Part shown: positions 36,101 through 48,100 of the stretch, piece by piece | Layout of the letters: each line of letters opens with the position of its first letter | Position numbering within the stretch: position 1 is the stretch's first letter | The notes under the pieces: model-generated | The model's database searches: none | Seen by the model: the letters and a program-made list of their open reading frames with translations, nothing else | What the model was told of the DNA's origin: nothing | Position numbers and translations under genes: made by a program | From: Adlercreutzia sp910585575 | GTDB lineage: Bacteria > Actinomycetota > Coriobacteriia > Coriobacteriales > Eggerthellaceae | Strand: one strand, 5' to 3' | NCBI RefSeq assembly: GCF_951801035.1 | Contig: NZ_CATOKT010000009.1 | DNA: 64,000 nt

Positions 36101-39100
36101 CAGTTGGCCTCTTTCCAGGCGCGGGTCATGTTGCCGTTCACGGAGTCCAGCTGCGTGTAGCCGGTGGCGTCGACGCCGTCGTAGGCCACATAGCCGTCAG
36201 CGTCGTCATCCACCGTGCCCGGCTGGGCCGAGGCCTGCACGAACAGGCTGCCCTTGAACGAGGCCACGTCGGCCGCGGGGATAGCCTCGTACTTGGCCTC
36301 CACGGCCTCGGCGGTTTTCTTGTACAGGGTGGTTCCGGCAGGCACCTGCGCGGCGTCGGTCACAGCCACGTAGGTATCCTTGCCATCCACCACGTCCTTC
36401 TTGAACAGCTCGAGACCCGTCGTGGACTCACCCTCGGCCAGAGCCTCGAACGTGGCGTCCTTGGCCTCGAAGTACTGGTAGAAGTAATGGGTGGCGTTGT
36501 TCAGCTTGTCGTAGTTGGTGGCATCGGCGCCCACGGTGTAGGCCAGATCCCAATCGTCCACGTTCAGCGTGTTGTTCGCCAGACCCTTGTTCTCGCCGGA
36601 GATAGTGTAGGGCTGGCCGGTGGTCTTCGAGTAGGGAGCCACGCCGTAGGGCAGCACCACGGTTACCACGGGCAGCGTGAGCGAGCCCTTCTGACCGCCG
36701 TCCACCGCGTAGTTGTTGTGGTACTTAGAGTTGTAGGTCGTGCCGTTGTGCACGTTGCCGGCGTTGTTGTACTGCCAGTAGAACGGCTGGTCGTTCAGCC
36801 AGTAGCGGTTCTCCACGTGCACGTTGATCTGACGGCGATCGGCTTCGGTATCAACGTAGTAGGTCTCGTTCACGGCACGCACGGCATCGGAGGTCTTGCC
36901 CACGGTGGGCTCGTACTCCGACACGGTGTTCCACACGCGCACCAGCGGCTTGCGCATCACGGCATGGGAACCGGTCTGGGCGTACAGGGTCTTGCCGCCC
37001 TTGAGGGCGTCGGTGTAGTTCACCTGCGAGGTGTTCGAGTCGTAGCCCGTAGCCGTCACGCGCAGGCCCATCTTGGCCAGGGCCTTCTGGGCATCGTTGG
37101 CCGCCAGCCCCTCATCGGTCATCACGGCGTTGTTAAGCACCGTGTAGCCGTTGATGGCGGGCATGTTCGGCGAGCCGTAGAACTGGCCGTACAGCGGAGC
37201 ATGAACGCCCAGGCGACCCTTGGCGATAAGGGTCCAGGTGTAGTCCATGCCGAAGGGCTGCACGTTCTGACGGCGGCTGCGCAGGGCAGCATTGCCCTCG
37301 TACACGTCCACATCGTAGATCTGGTAGTAGGCGCTGGCGTTGAACGGCTTCTTGTCGGCCACGGCCGGGGCGCTCTCGTCCACATCCTCGGTGGCCGGGT
37401 CGTCTTCCACAGCAGCCGAGCCGGGCGTAGCGGCATCCAGAGTGCGGTCGATGTTCTCGGTGTCGTCCCACGGCGCGGTCAGCACGCGATCGTACCAGGC
37501 CTCGTCCTCGTTGTTGCCGAAGATACGGCTGCGCACGTTCACGTGCATCTTGTAGCCGCCCTTGGCATAGCACTCCGTCATCGTAGTGGGATCGGGGTCG
37601 GTGCCGTTGGCGCCGTTGTCCACGGCGCGGCCGAACCACTTGCCCAGATCCTGCTTCACGGTCACCTTGATGACCCAGGGCTGGCTGGACTTCGTATAGG
37701 TTTCGCCGCGCATCTGAGCCGGATCGGCCACGATCTTGTCGCCGTCCATCTTGTCGGTACCACCCTGGCCCAGCACAGAGGGCTGGCCCGTGGCGCCGTT
37801 GATGGCGGTGTAGGTGGACACGTCCACGTTGCGCGAGTAATCGTTGGCGGCCGTCGTCACGTTGCCGGTACGGTAGGTGGCCGGATCCTGGCTGGTCGAG
37901 GGAGCGTCGTAGCCCTGATAGGTGCCGTAGGGCGTCTGGACGATCTCCACGTCGATCAGATCGGCGGGAATGGCCTCGTAGGTCTCGGCCACATAGGGCG
38001 CGCCGTCGTTGGCGGACTTGCCGACACCCTTGGAGATGCCGTTCACGCTCTTCAGCAGCTCGGCATCCACCTTCACGGTGCCGTCGTCGTTCAGCACGGG
38101 CTCCACACCGCGCGGCATGATGTAGGTGAACTCCACGCCGTCCAGATTGCGGTCGCCGTAGTTATAGGCGGTCAGCTGGCTGGTGTAGCTCTGGCCAAGC
38201 TCGAGGGCGTCCTCGTACTGACCGTACTCCACCTGCGGATCCTGCTGAATCTGATGCTGGGCCAGGTTGTTGCCGTAGTTGTTGTACACGTCCTTGTTCG
38301 GGTCGGTGTAGTTCACGTCCGCGCCCAGGCTGAAAGAGGTGTTGTTGGCACGGCTGCCCGAGGCGCTGGTGGACACCAGCGTGGGGCCGCTGTACTTGCG
38401 GGCGGCCTGGTAGTCGTCGTTGACGTTATCGGCGCCGGTACGGCTGTCGAAGTCGCTCACCATCTCGGAGGTGGTGGCCAGCCAGGCCTTCTGCATATGC
38501 AGGCGGGTCTGAGACCAGATCAGCGGCGTGGCCGACAGCTGATCGGCCGTCGTGTCGCTCATCAGCACCACCGTGTCCTGGGTCTTCGCAGCGTTGCCGC
38601 CGGTCATCGACGACAGGGCGTCGGCGATGCGGCTGGCCGTAACGAAGCGGAAGTAGTCGCGGGTGTAGCCCGTCGAGGCCGTGTTCTGAGACACGTAGCT
38701 GTACTGGTTCGGCAGCCCGGCCTTGGCCTCGGCCACGGTGTTGGTGGTGGCCGTGGGGGTGCCGGTCAGGTGGTAGCTCACCTTCTGCTTGTTGTTGGCG
38801 GTGATCACGTCGGCGTCCATGAACAGGTTGTTCTTGCCCGAGGTGCCGCGATCGTAGGTGCTCAGGTTGATGCCGGAAGTATCCACCACGCTCTCGCCGA
38901 TGGCGCCGCCCGTGCCCGTGGAATTGTTCGCGGTGCCCGGAATGAAGGCGTAGGCCTTCGCGAACATCTCGTAGGTGTCCACGTGCTTGGGCTTGTCGGC
39001 GCTGAAGGCCGACTCGCGCAGCAGCGAGTCCATGTCCATCAGCACGTTCTCGGTCATGAGGCGGTTCGTCTCCACGTTGCCCGTGGCGAAGGGATCCAGC

Positions 39101-42100
39101 ACAGCGTTGGACAGGCCGAAGTTGGACTTGCCCGGGCCCGGGTTCACGAAGAAGCTGCCGGCGGCGCAGCCCGTGTGGCCGCAATGCAGGTGGTAGCTGG
39201 AGAAGTAGTACTCGCCCAGACGCGGCAGGTAGGCCGGCTCGGCGCCGGAGGTGTTCGGCGTGCCGTCGGCATTGGTGGCCACGGTGTTCGACTTGTCCAG
39301 GTTCTTGTACACCTGGGGCAGATTCTGCTCGGCAGCGCGCACCGGGAAGGCGATGGACAGGGTATCGCCCACTTCCATGCATGTAGAGGTGTAGTCGGGA
39401 CGATCCACCGGACGCAGGCTCTTCTCGTAGTCGCTCAGGTTAGAGCCCGTATTCATTTCGTTCTCGGGCAGGAAACGGCTCTCAGTCGGGTCGACGATAG
39501 CACCGTTGCCCTCGCTATCCTTATACTGGTCATCCACGACCCACTCGACCTTGAACAGACCGAAGGTAGTAGTGTTCGACACGCCCTTGGCGCGCGGGTT
39601 CAGATCGCTGTAGGCCTTGCCCGCCGTGTAGTTGCTGGTTCCGCCCAGGGTGCAGGGGTTGTTGATGCCGCCGTTGGGGCAGATGCCCTGCTCGGTGGAG
39701 ATATAGTTCATGGATCCGCCGTAGTCGGGAGCCGTGGTGGTGCCGTCGGCCTCGTCCTCGTAGGTGCCCATGAGGGTAACTTTCACCTTCAGGCCGCGGG
39801 TGCGCTCGGCGGTCACGTCGTCGCCGTAGCGGTTGACCCACTTCGTGTTCTGGGCGATGGTGCGCTCCAGATAGTCGGTGGTGATGTCGCTGCCCAGCTT
39901 AGAGGACACATCGGCCGCGCTGTCGTAAGCGTAGCCGGCAGCCTGCTTCAGGTAGTCCAGTGGAATGCGCTCGAAGAACACCGGGTTGTAGATCTCGCCC
40001 TCGCCCGCCGTATCCTCAGTGGTGCCGGAGATGTACAGGTTTTGCTTGATCTCGCGCGTCTCGTCGTCGCCGGACACGTCGGGCATGGAGCCCGAGGCGT
40101 TGGCGATGTTGAGGTTCTGGACATAGCAGGTCTCGCCCGAGGCGTTCACCGAGCCGTCCTTGCGATAGCTGAACGAAATGGTGTACGTGCCGGCCGCCAG
40201 CGTGTAGCTGCGGTTGTCGGCACGGTTGCCCATGATGCGGTCTTCGCTGTACATGGTGGCGCCGTCGTCGCGCTTAATGGACCAGTACATCCAGTCGTAG
40301 TTGCTCTCGGACACCACGCGCTGGTACCACGACACCACCGTGGTGTTGTACACGGTGAAGGTCATGGACATCGTGGTGGTGGTGCTGTGACGACCCAGGT
40401 TGCCGGCGGTATAGGTCTTGGTCGCATCGTTGTAGGACCAGTTCGAGCTCACCGAGTTGGGCTTGGGGGCCATCTTGGTGTTCACCAGGGTGTCGCGATA
40501 CCAGAAGGTCTCCCCTGCCACGTAGCCCGTCTTCTGGGCGGCGTTCTCGTTATAGGCACCGGTGGCCTCGTCGCGCGTCTGGAACACCTGGCTTTGGAAC
40601 TGGGCGTTCGGGATGCGACGGTACACGCGGATCTTGCCCGTGGCATTCCACTCGTTCTGGTGCACGCGCCATTCGCCGTGCTGCACGTTGGTGGAAACGC
40701 TCTGACCGAAGTTCGCATTCAGCGTGGTATCGGTGTACAGCGGGCCCTTGAAGTCCAGCGTGGTGGTCTCGTTGTGGAAGTGGCTGTAGGCCACGTCGAC
40801 GGCCAGGGTGCCCTCGAAGTAGTTGGCCACATCCTTGTAGGTGGCGGTGAGGGTACGGGTGTCGTTGAAGCGGGCCACGCCGTCCAGGGTGACATTGGTG
40901 AGCTGGAACGGGTTCCAGCCGTCGGAAGTGGCCGGAATGTCATAGTAGGTCCAGCGCATGGCCTGGGCCTCGCGGTACAGGTTGATGTCGGACACGCCGC
41001 GCTGCTCGGTGCCGTCGTCCAAGCCCGTGAACAAGTTCATGGTGCCGGTCACGTGGTTCGTGCGGGTCTCCATGTACTTCGTCAGGGCCTTCACGTCCTG
41101 GTTCTCGGTCAGCCACGCGCCCACGATCTTCTTCTCGGTGACGGGGTTGCCCTCATCATCGGTGGCGCCCTCCACGGCGCTGTCGACGGTCACGAAATCG
41201 ACGGCGTCGTCGTAGCCGGCCTCGGCCTTGATGGCCTGCACCGTGGCGATAGAGCCCTCGGAGTTCAGCGGGACGTAGTACTCGATCTTGATGTTCTTGC
41301 GGCCGTTGCTCACGCGATGGGCCGTATTGCCCGTAGCCTCGGCCTGGGCCTGGCGGTCGGCCAGAATGGTGTCGAAGCTATGGGTGGGATCGATGCTGTC
41401 CAGCGCCGTGTTCTGCTTTTCGCCGCCCGTGGGCATCGTGGTGTTCTCGGGCAGGTTCGCCGGGTAGGCGATGTTGTTGCCGTACACCTCGAACACCTGG
41501 GTGCCGTAGGGACGCTGGTTCTTCGCGTCGAAGTTCTCGGTGAAGCGCACGGTCACGCGCACGTCGTTCGTATGGAACGTGGGGTTCTTCAGGTTGCCCA
41601 CGGTCACGCGCAGCGGATTGCCGTCCTGGTTGGCCGTCTGGTTACGCGTGATGGAGCGCTTCACATAGGCGGCCGAGATGGTCACATCGTTCTGGTGGTT
41701 GTCGGCCACGGATTTCACACGCTTGGACGTGGCGGTCTTGCTGTAGCTGTCCGGGTTGTAAGCCGTATTCAGCAGCGAGGTAACCTGGCCGTTCTCATCG
41801 CGACCCGCCGTAGCGGCCAAAAGGTCGGTGGTGCCGGCGGCCTGCGTGTAGTTGCCCGACAGGCCCTGGCCGGCCTTGTTGGCAATCTCGGCATGGATGC
41901 CGGTGCCCTTGCCGTCGGTGTTGCCGTGCTTGTAGAACTTCACGAAGGACTCCACCTTAGCGCCGTACTGCACCCGGTTGGTCAGGTTGGCCGTCACCGT
42001 GGTGGGATGGCTGTAATCGATGGGGTCGAGACCCTCGTCATCCATGGTCTTGTAGTCGCGCTCGCCGAAGCGATCGGACTGCTCCACGCGATACTGGGTG

Positions 42101-45100
42101 TAGCCGTGGCGCGGAGCCGCCGTCACCGTGTACTCGGCCTGCACGCGATCGGCCGCATAGGAGGGCTTCTCCGCGTCGTTGTTGAAGGCCAGATTGTCGG
42201 TGCTGTTGTAGTCGGCGTTCGTCTCCAGCTCGTCGGTCATCTGGGTGATGACGCGGATGTACACGCCCTCGCCGGGCTGAGTCTGCTGGGTGAGCGAGCC
42301 CACCGAGAACACCAGCGCGCGGTTCGAAGCGTTGTACTCGCCGTTGGCGGCCTCTACCAGGCTCGTTTCGGTCACACCCTCGGTGACGGAGGCGTTCTGG
42401 TCGTGAGCGATCTTCGTCAGATCGGTGGAGGCCGGCGCGTTGCGCATGGTCACCGTATCCACCACCGAAGTCACGCCGGTCTCAGCGTCGGTCTGCGTGG
42501 TGGGCTCGCCCAAAAGCGTAGCGGTCACGCGAGCAGCGTTGGCGCCATAGCCGTTGTCATAGAAGCGGTTGTCGGTGGTCAGGTTGTTGTCGTCGTCGGT
42601 CACACCGGTGCGGGTGTTGTTGCCCACGGTGTTCAGCTGGACGGTGTTGCCGTCCTTATTCTTGTCGGACACCACTTCCCAGCCCACGATGCGCTGGCCC
42701 TTGCCCACCTTGAATCGGGCGTCTAGATGCTGCAAGGGCAGAAGCGAGGTCTTGTCGGCGCCCACGAACAGCGTGTACTCGACGTAGTCGCCAGCGTACA
42801 GCGCGCCATCGGGAATGTCGTTGGCGGTGTTGGTGGGCTCGTAGCTAAAGATGTTGGTCATGGAGCGGTCGTCGGCGTCGTAGGCGAATACCGTGTCCTT
42901 GCTCAACTTGTACGCGCTCGTGGTGGAGTACACCGGATTGCCCCAGGCGTCGGTGCCGGACTGGTAGCTGTGGGAGCCCGTGCCGTGGTTGATGGCGGTG
43001 TCCAACTTCTTGCCGCGCACGTAGGACACGTTCATAGTGCCCAGCTTGTGGTTCACGCGATAGGCGGCCGTGGCGTCCACGTAGGCCACCAGGCCCTCGG
43101 TGTTCGGATCCTTGGCGCGCAAGTCAACGGTCAGCTTATGGCGGGAATCGGTGCCCGTGTACTGGCTGGCCTGCTTGCCAAAGGTAGGCGTCGAATCGTA
43201 ATCCCAGTTAGCGGCATTCTCCTTGTCGCCCTCGGTCAGCACGTTGTTCTCGGTCAGGGTGTTGGTAGCCGCCTTGGCCGACTGGAACAGGTCCACCGGA
43301 CGATCGGCGAACACACCGTCGTACTTGAAGGCGTAGTTCACCATGTTGTTGCTGGCCTCGGCACCAGTGTAGGAGCCCTTGTCGCGCTGGCTCTTACGAG
43401 TCAGCCACTGGCCGGAGTCCAGCATGGTGTTGTCGAAGCGACGGCTGGCGTTCGGAGCCTCAAAGGTGATGGACAGGGAGGTGAAGATGGCCTTCGCGTA
43501 GGTTTTGTCCACCTCGTTCTGATTGGCGAAGCCCTTGATGGTGTTCGTATTGGTGGTGTCCGCGCCCTGATAGGTGCCGAAGGACAACGGGTTTATACCC
43601 TTATTTTCCGTAATGCTTAAATGTTTATATGTTGTAATGAGATTCGGCGTTTCCTCCGTACCGGTGTTCTCCTCCACCGCCACACACTCGCGGAAGAAGC
43701 TCTCGAAGTCGATGACGTAGTCGCCATCGGGATCGGCCATGGGCATGCCGCTGGCGTCGTAGACGATCTTCGCCGTAGCCGGATCGATCTTCCACGGACC
43801 GCTCACGCGACCGTCGGCCTTCAGCTCGGCCCAGGTAACAGACTTCGTCTGCACGGCACCGGCGGCGTCCACATAGGTGAAGGTAAAGTCGGTAGCGTTG
43901 AACCAGCCGCCGTCGCACTCCACGCAGCCCGCGCAATCGGCGTCGGGGCCGCCGCAAGCCGTGGCCTCGATGTAGGCCGCGGCGTCCTTGGTGTACACCT
44001 CGCCGGTGATGCGCAGGTAGATCTGCTTACCATCGGGAGTCACCTGCTTGTCGCCGTCCAGCTTGCGCTCGCCGGTGTAGACGACGTAATCCTCGCCGTC
44101 CTGCACGTAGGCCGTGTACTGGTACGGAATGCAAGTGCCCTTGGCGTGGTCGGTGCACTTGTCGTTGCTAATGAGGAAAGCCGGCACGTACACGTTCTGC
44201 ATACGGAACACCTTCTTGGAGGCCGTTCCGATGTTCTCATCGAAGGTGCTGGTCAGCTTCACGCGGTTCAGGTGCGCCGCGCGACGGTCGCCCACGGCGT
44301 TGGACACGCCGGGCTTCTGGGTGGTGGCGTCCTTGCGGTTCTGGAAGCGCACCTCGAAGGTGGCCTTCGTGGGCGTCAGGTTGTCGGTCTTGTCGTTGAA
44401 CTGCTGGGCGCCGCCCGCATAGGAATACACGGTCTCGTCGCCGTAGTCCCAGATGCGCTTCACGTCGGTGTACTTCTGATACGACGTGCTGGGCCAGTAG
44501 CCCGTGTAGTTATAGGTGTTGGGCTCGGTGACCGTCACCGTGTTGTAGTACTCGGACAGCACGCCCTGGTTGTCAGGGTTCTCAGTGTTGTAGGTCAGGG
44601 CGCCGTTGTTCTCGGTCTGCAAACCGGCGCTGTAGCCGTAGGTTACCTTGTAGCCCACCATCCAGGCAGTGTCCACCGCGGAGTTGCGGGGCACCCAGCG
44701 ATAGCCGGCACCCACGGAATTGAACTCCTTGCGGTAGCTGTTCGCAATGGTCCAGCTATTGTAGGAGTACAGGTTCTTGTCGTTGGACACGCGCCAGGCC
44801 GTGGGCGTATAGAAGTGGTTGTAGTCCACCTTCGCCGTGGAAATGGCGTTGTCGATGTAGCTCTGGTACTTGCGGTCCTTATCCGTAGAGCCGGCCTGGT
44901 AGATCTTGTTGTTCTGGCCCTTGTAGATGAAGGGGCGGCCCAGCACGGCGTAGTCGGAGGTCTGCTGGCCAGAGCCAGCATCGCCGTCATAGGCGCGGGC
45001 GGTCTCGGCCGTGGAGTCGGCGTCGCCGCCGTAGGGGCCCAAATCCAGCGTGTAGCTGGTCACGAACTCGCCCTCGTTCAGCTGGATGGTCAGCGGCGCA

Positions 45101-48100
45101 TGGTCGGTCTCGCGGGCCGTCTCCTGGAAGATGTCGAAGGTCTTCGTGCCGTCGGCGGCCACCTGCTTCTTCGTGTAGGAGTACACCGGCGCGCTCGTCC
45201 AGTTCGAGGCGTCCATGAAATCGGGGGTGTAGTCCACGGCCTCGCCCGCAGCGTTCACGCGCTTGAAGTACACCACGGCGTCGCCGTTCTTGTCGAGGCC
45301 CTTGGTGAACAGGTAGTTCAGGCCCGGTGACTGCTCGGCATCGGTGGTGGGAGTCAAGGTCTCGTCCACCATGGTCTCGGTGTACACCGTATCGCCCGCC
45401 TTCGCGGTCTTCACACGGGAGCCGTCGGCCAGGTAGTACACCTGGCTGGCCGAGGCGCTGTCGTAGGCAGCCGACAGGGTAACCGGCGTCACCAGGTACA
45501 TGTTGTCCTGGCGGATGCGGATAGTGCGACCGGCGCTGGTGTCCTTCGTCCAGCCGTTGTCAGTGGCGCGGTTGGCCTCGCTCCAGCTGGCGTTCTTCGT
45601 CCACCCCGTGGTATGCAGGGTGATGAACACCTTGGACAGGTTGCCCGTGGACTCGGACTGGCCCTCCACGCCCGGACGCTCGATGCCGGCGTAGTTGGTC
45701 AGCGGGTTCAAGTGCGCCCACACGTTGGAAGCCGTCATCGAGGTGATGTGGCTGTCCTTGTTCGTGGTGCCGGCCTTCGAGGTGCGGAAGAACTTCAGGC
45801 CCATGCCCAGGTAGCCGTAGTACTCGGTGTCCTGATCGGGATAGATGGTGGGCAGGGTGTCGCTCACGCGCATCTGATCGGCAGCGGAGATGTAGTTGCC
45901 CCAGGGCTTGTAGTCGTGATCGCCGTAAGAGGTGTTGTCGGAACCGGCCGGCATACGGTACAGCGACACGAAGTAGGCCTCGTCGTCGGCGAAGATGCGC
46001 TGGTCGGAATGGTTCACCGAGGTGGATGCATTGCCGGCGTAGCCCAGCGAGCCCTGATCGCGGTCGATGGACTTCTGCACGTAGTTGCGGCTCTCGTAGG
46101 TGATCATGCGCGAAGAGGTGCGCAGGTGGCGCATCTTGCCCTCGTCGAAGATGTAATAGTGATAGTGATGGTGATAGCCGTGGTAGGAGCACCAGCCGGA
46201 ACGGCAGCAGGCGCCGGAGCGATGGAAGATCTTGTAGCCCCAGGAGCCGCGACCGTACTCGTCATAGGTGACGTTGTAGGTGTTGGTGCTCTTCTGGGCC
46301 GTGTCGTCCTTGCCGTTGGCGCCGTCGGCGCGCTGATCCGGCGAGTCGTAGCGCTGGGCGGCCTTGTGCACGTACACATTGTCCTTACCCTGCTTCTTGC
46401 CGGTATCGCCCGCAGCGGCACCGGAGTAATCGCCACCGATGGTCATGTTGATGGTGGTGGTCGAGGTCACCGTGTTGTTGGCATTGGCCGAGGTAGCCTT
46501 GCCGGCGTCGTCGGTCTTGATGAAGCGACCCGTCACCTCGAAGGACATGTTCTTGTTCCACTCGGCGGAACCAGGGGCCATGTACTGGCTGCCGTTGGTC
46601 TCCTTGAACCACTTGCCGTAATCGGTCACCTTCGGGTTGCCGTTGGTGTCCAGGGTGCCCTGGTTGATGGTCACGTCGTAGACGATCTTGGTCACCTTGA
46701 AGGTAGGCACGCCCTCGGCGTAGTCGTTGAAGGTGTCGCGATAGGCGTACTCGGCGTTGTTGCCGAAATCGGGCTCATGCTTGGTGTAGGCGGCCTTCGG
46801 GTCCTTCGTCAGGTCGACGGGGTTGCCCTGGGCGTCCACCACCTTCATGAGGTTCAGGCGGAAGTAGTAGTTGCCCTGGTTGTCGGTCTGCACCGAGGTG
46901 GGCACACCGCCGTTGTTCTCCTTCTTCAACGACTCGTAGTACTCCGTGCGAATCTGTGTGCCGTTCACTTCCATGGACTGGCCGTCGCTGAAGTACACGG
47001 TCACCTTGTTCAGATAGGCCAACGCCTGCTGCTTGATCTTCACGTAGTAGGCGTCGAAGCCGTCGCCGGAGATGGTCTGCACCATCTCCAAGCGGGCACC
47101 GGTGTTGTAGGTGTAGGAGCCCACGGTATTGAAGTGCGGGTTGCCGTTGGCATAGTCGTAGCAGTAGTCGCTACGATGGTAGTACGTATTGTGGTTGTGG
47201 GCGATGGCGCGGATATTGGTGTGGCCGTTGTTGGCCGGGTTAGCGGCCCACGGCGCGTTGGTCTTGGAATCCGTGGCGTTGCCGATGTTCGGCGCACCGT
47301 AGATCCAGCGCATATTCTTATCGTAGTAGGCCCAGCTGCTGTAGCAGCCCTGGCAACGGTTGGCGTAGAAGTTGGACAGGCCCTGCTCCATGAAGAAGGC
47401 CGTCTCGGGGTAGGCCGTGGTCACCGTGCCGCGGGAGTTGCTACCGTAGGCGGTGATGTTGCCCAGAGCGCTGGGGTTCGTGTCCACCTGACGGAAGTCC
47501 ACCAGGAACGAGCCCTGGGACTTGTAGCCGATGGCCAAGTCGCCCGAGGTCTCGTCGAGCGAGGAGCCCCAACACTCGTTATGACCGTAGTGGTGCGAGT
47601 CGTTGGAACCGTTGGACCAGTTGGTGAAACGGGTGGCCGAGGGCGTGCCCGTCAGGATCTTGCCGTCCTTGATCATCTGGTCGTAAATATCCGTCTCGGT
47701 GACGCCGCCCAGCTCGGGCACGTCCAGCTCGTCGCCACCGGTAGCCCCGGTGTCCTTGCCCTTGGAAACCAGGATGCGGGCGCGTTTGATGTCCGTGGAC
47801 ACCTCGTCGCCAGTGAGCACCTGGTCCACCTCGGTCTTGGTGCCGTCCTCCCCTTCTACCTCGACGGTCACCACCAGGCCGATGGTCACCACCTTGCCGG
47901 CCTCGATGCCAGGAGTGACGGTGCCGTCCTCGTTCTTCTTGTCCTCGCTGAAGATCTCGTCAGTCTGCTCGTCCACCTCGTAGCCGGCATCGAGCAGGGC
48001 CGCGCGGGCCTCATCGGGGCTCTTGCCCATGAGGCTGTTGAACAGCGTCGAGCGAATCTTCGCATCGGTGGGACCGTCGGACACCACCAGGGTGACGCTG

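Larger units (their letters stand above)
43640..46639 (-). other. Beta-rich segment with Cys/His clusters
   Basis: About 1,000 residues of unassigned extracellular-type sequence. Recognisable strands include NMSFEVTGRFIKTDDAG near 46,540, EGEFVTSYTLDLGPYGG near 45,080, and TFEVRFQNRKDATTQKPGVS near 44,370, which resemble adhesin or DUF11-type beta-sandwich strands. The segment contains a Cys/His/Tyr cluster at 46,150-46,224, a Cys pair in NDKCTDHAKGTCIPYQYT near 44,150, and a four-Cys motif at 43,915-43,956. I cannot assign domain families with confidence. Confidence 0.45.
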
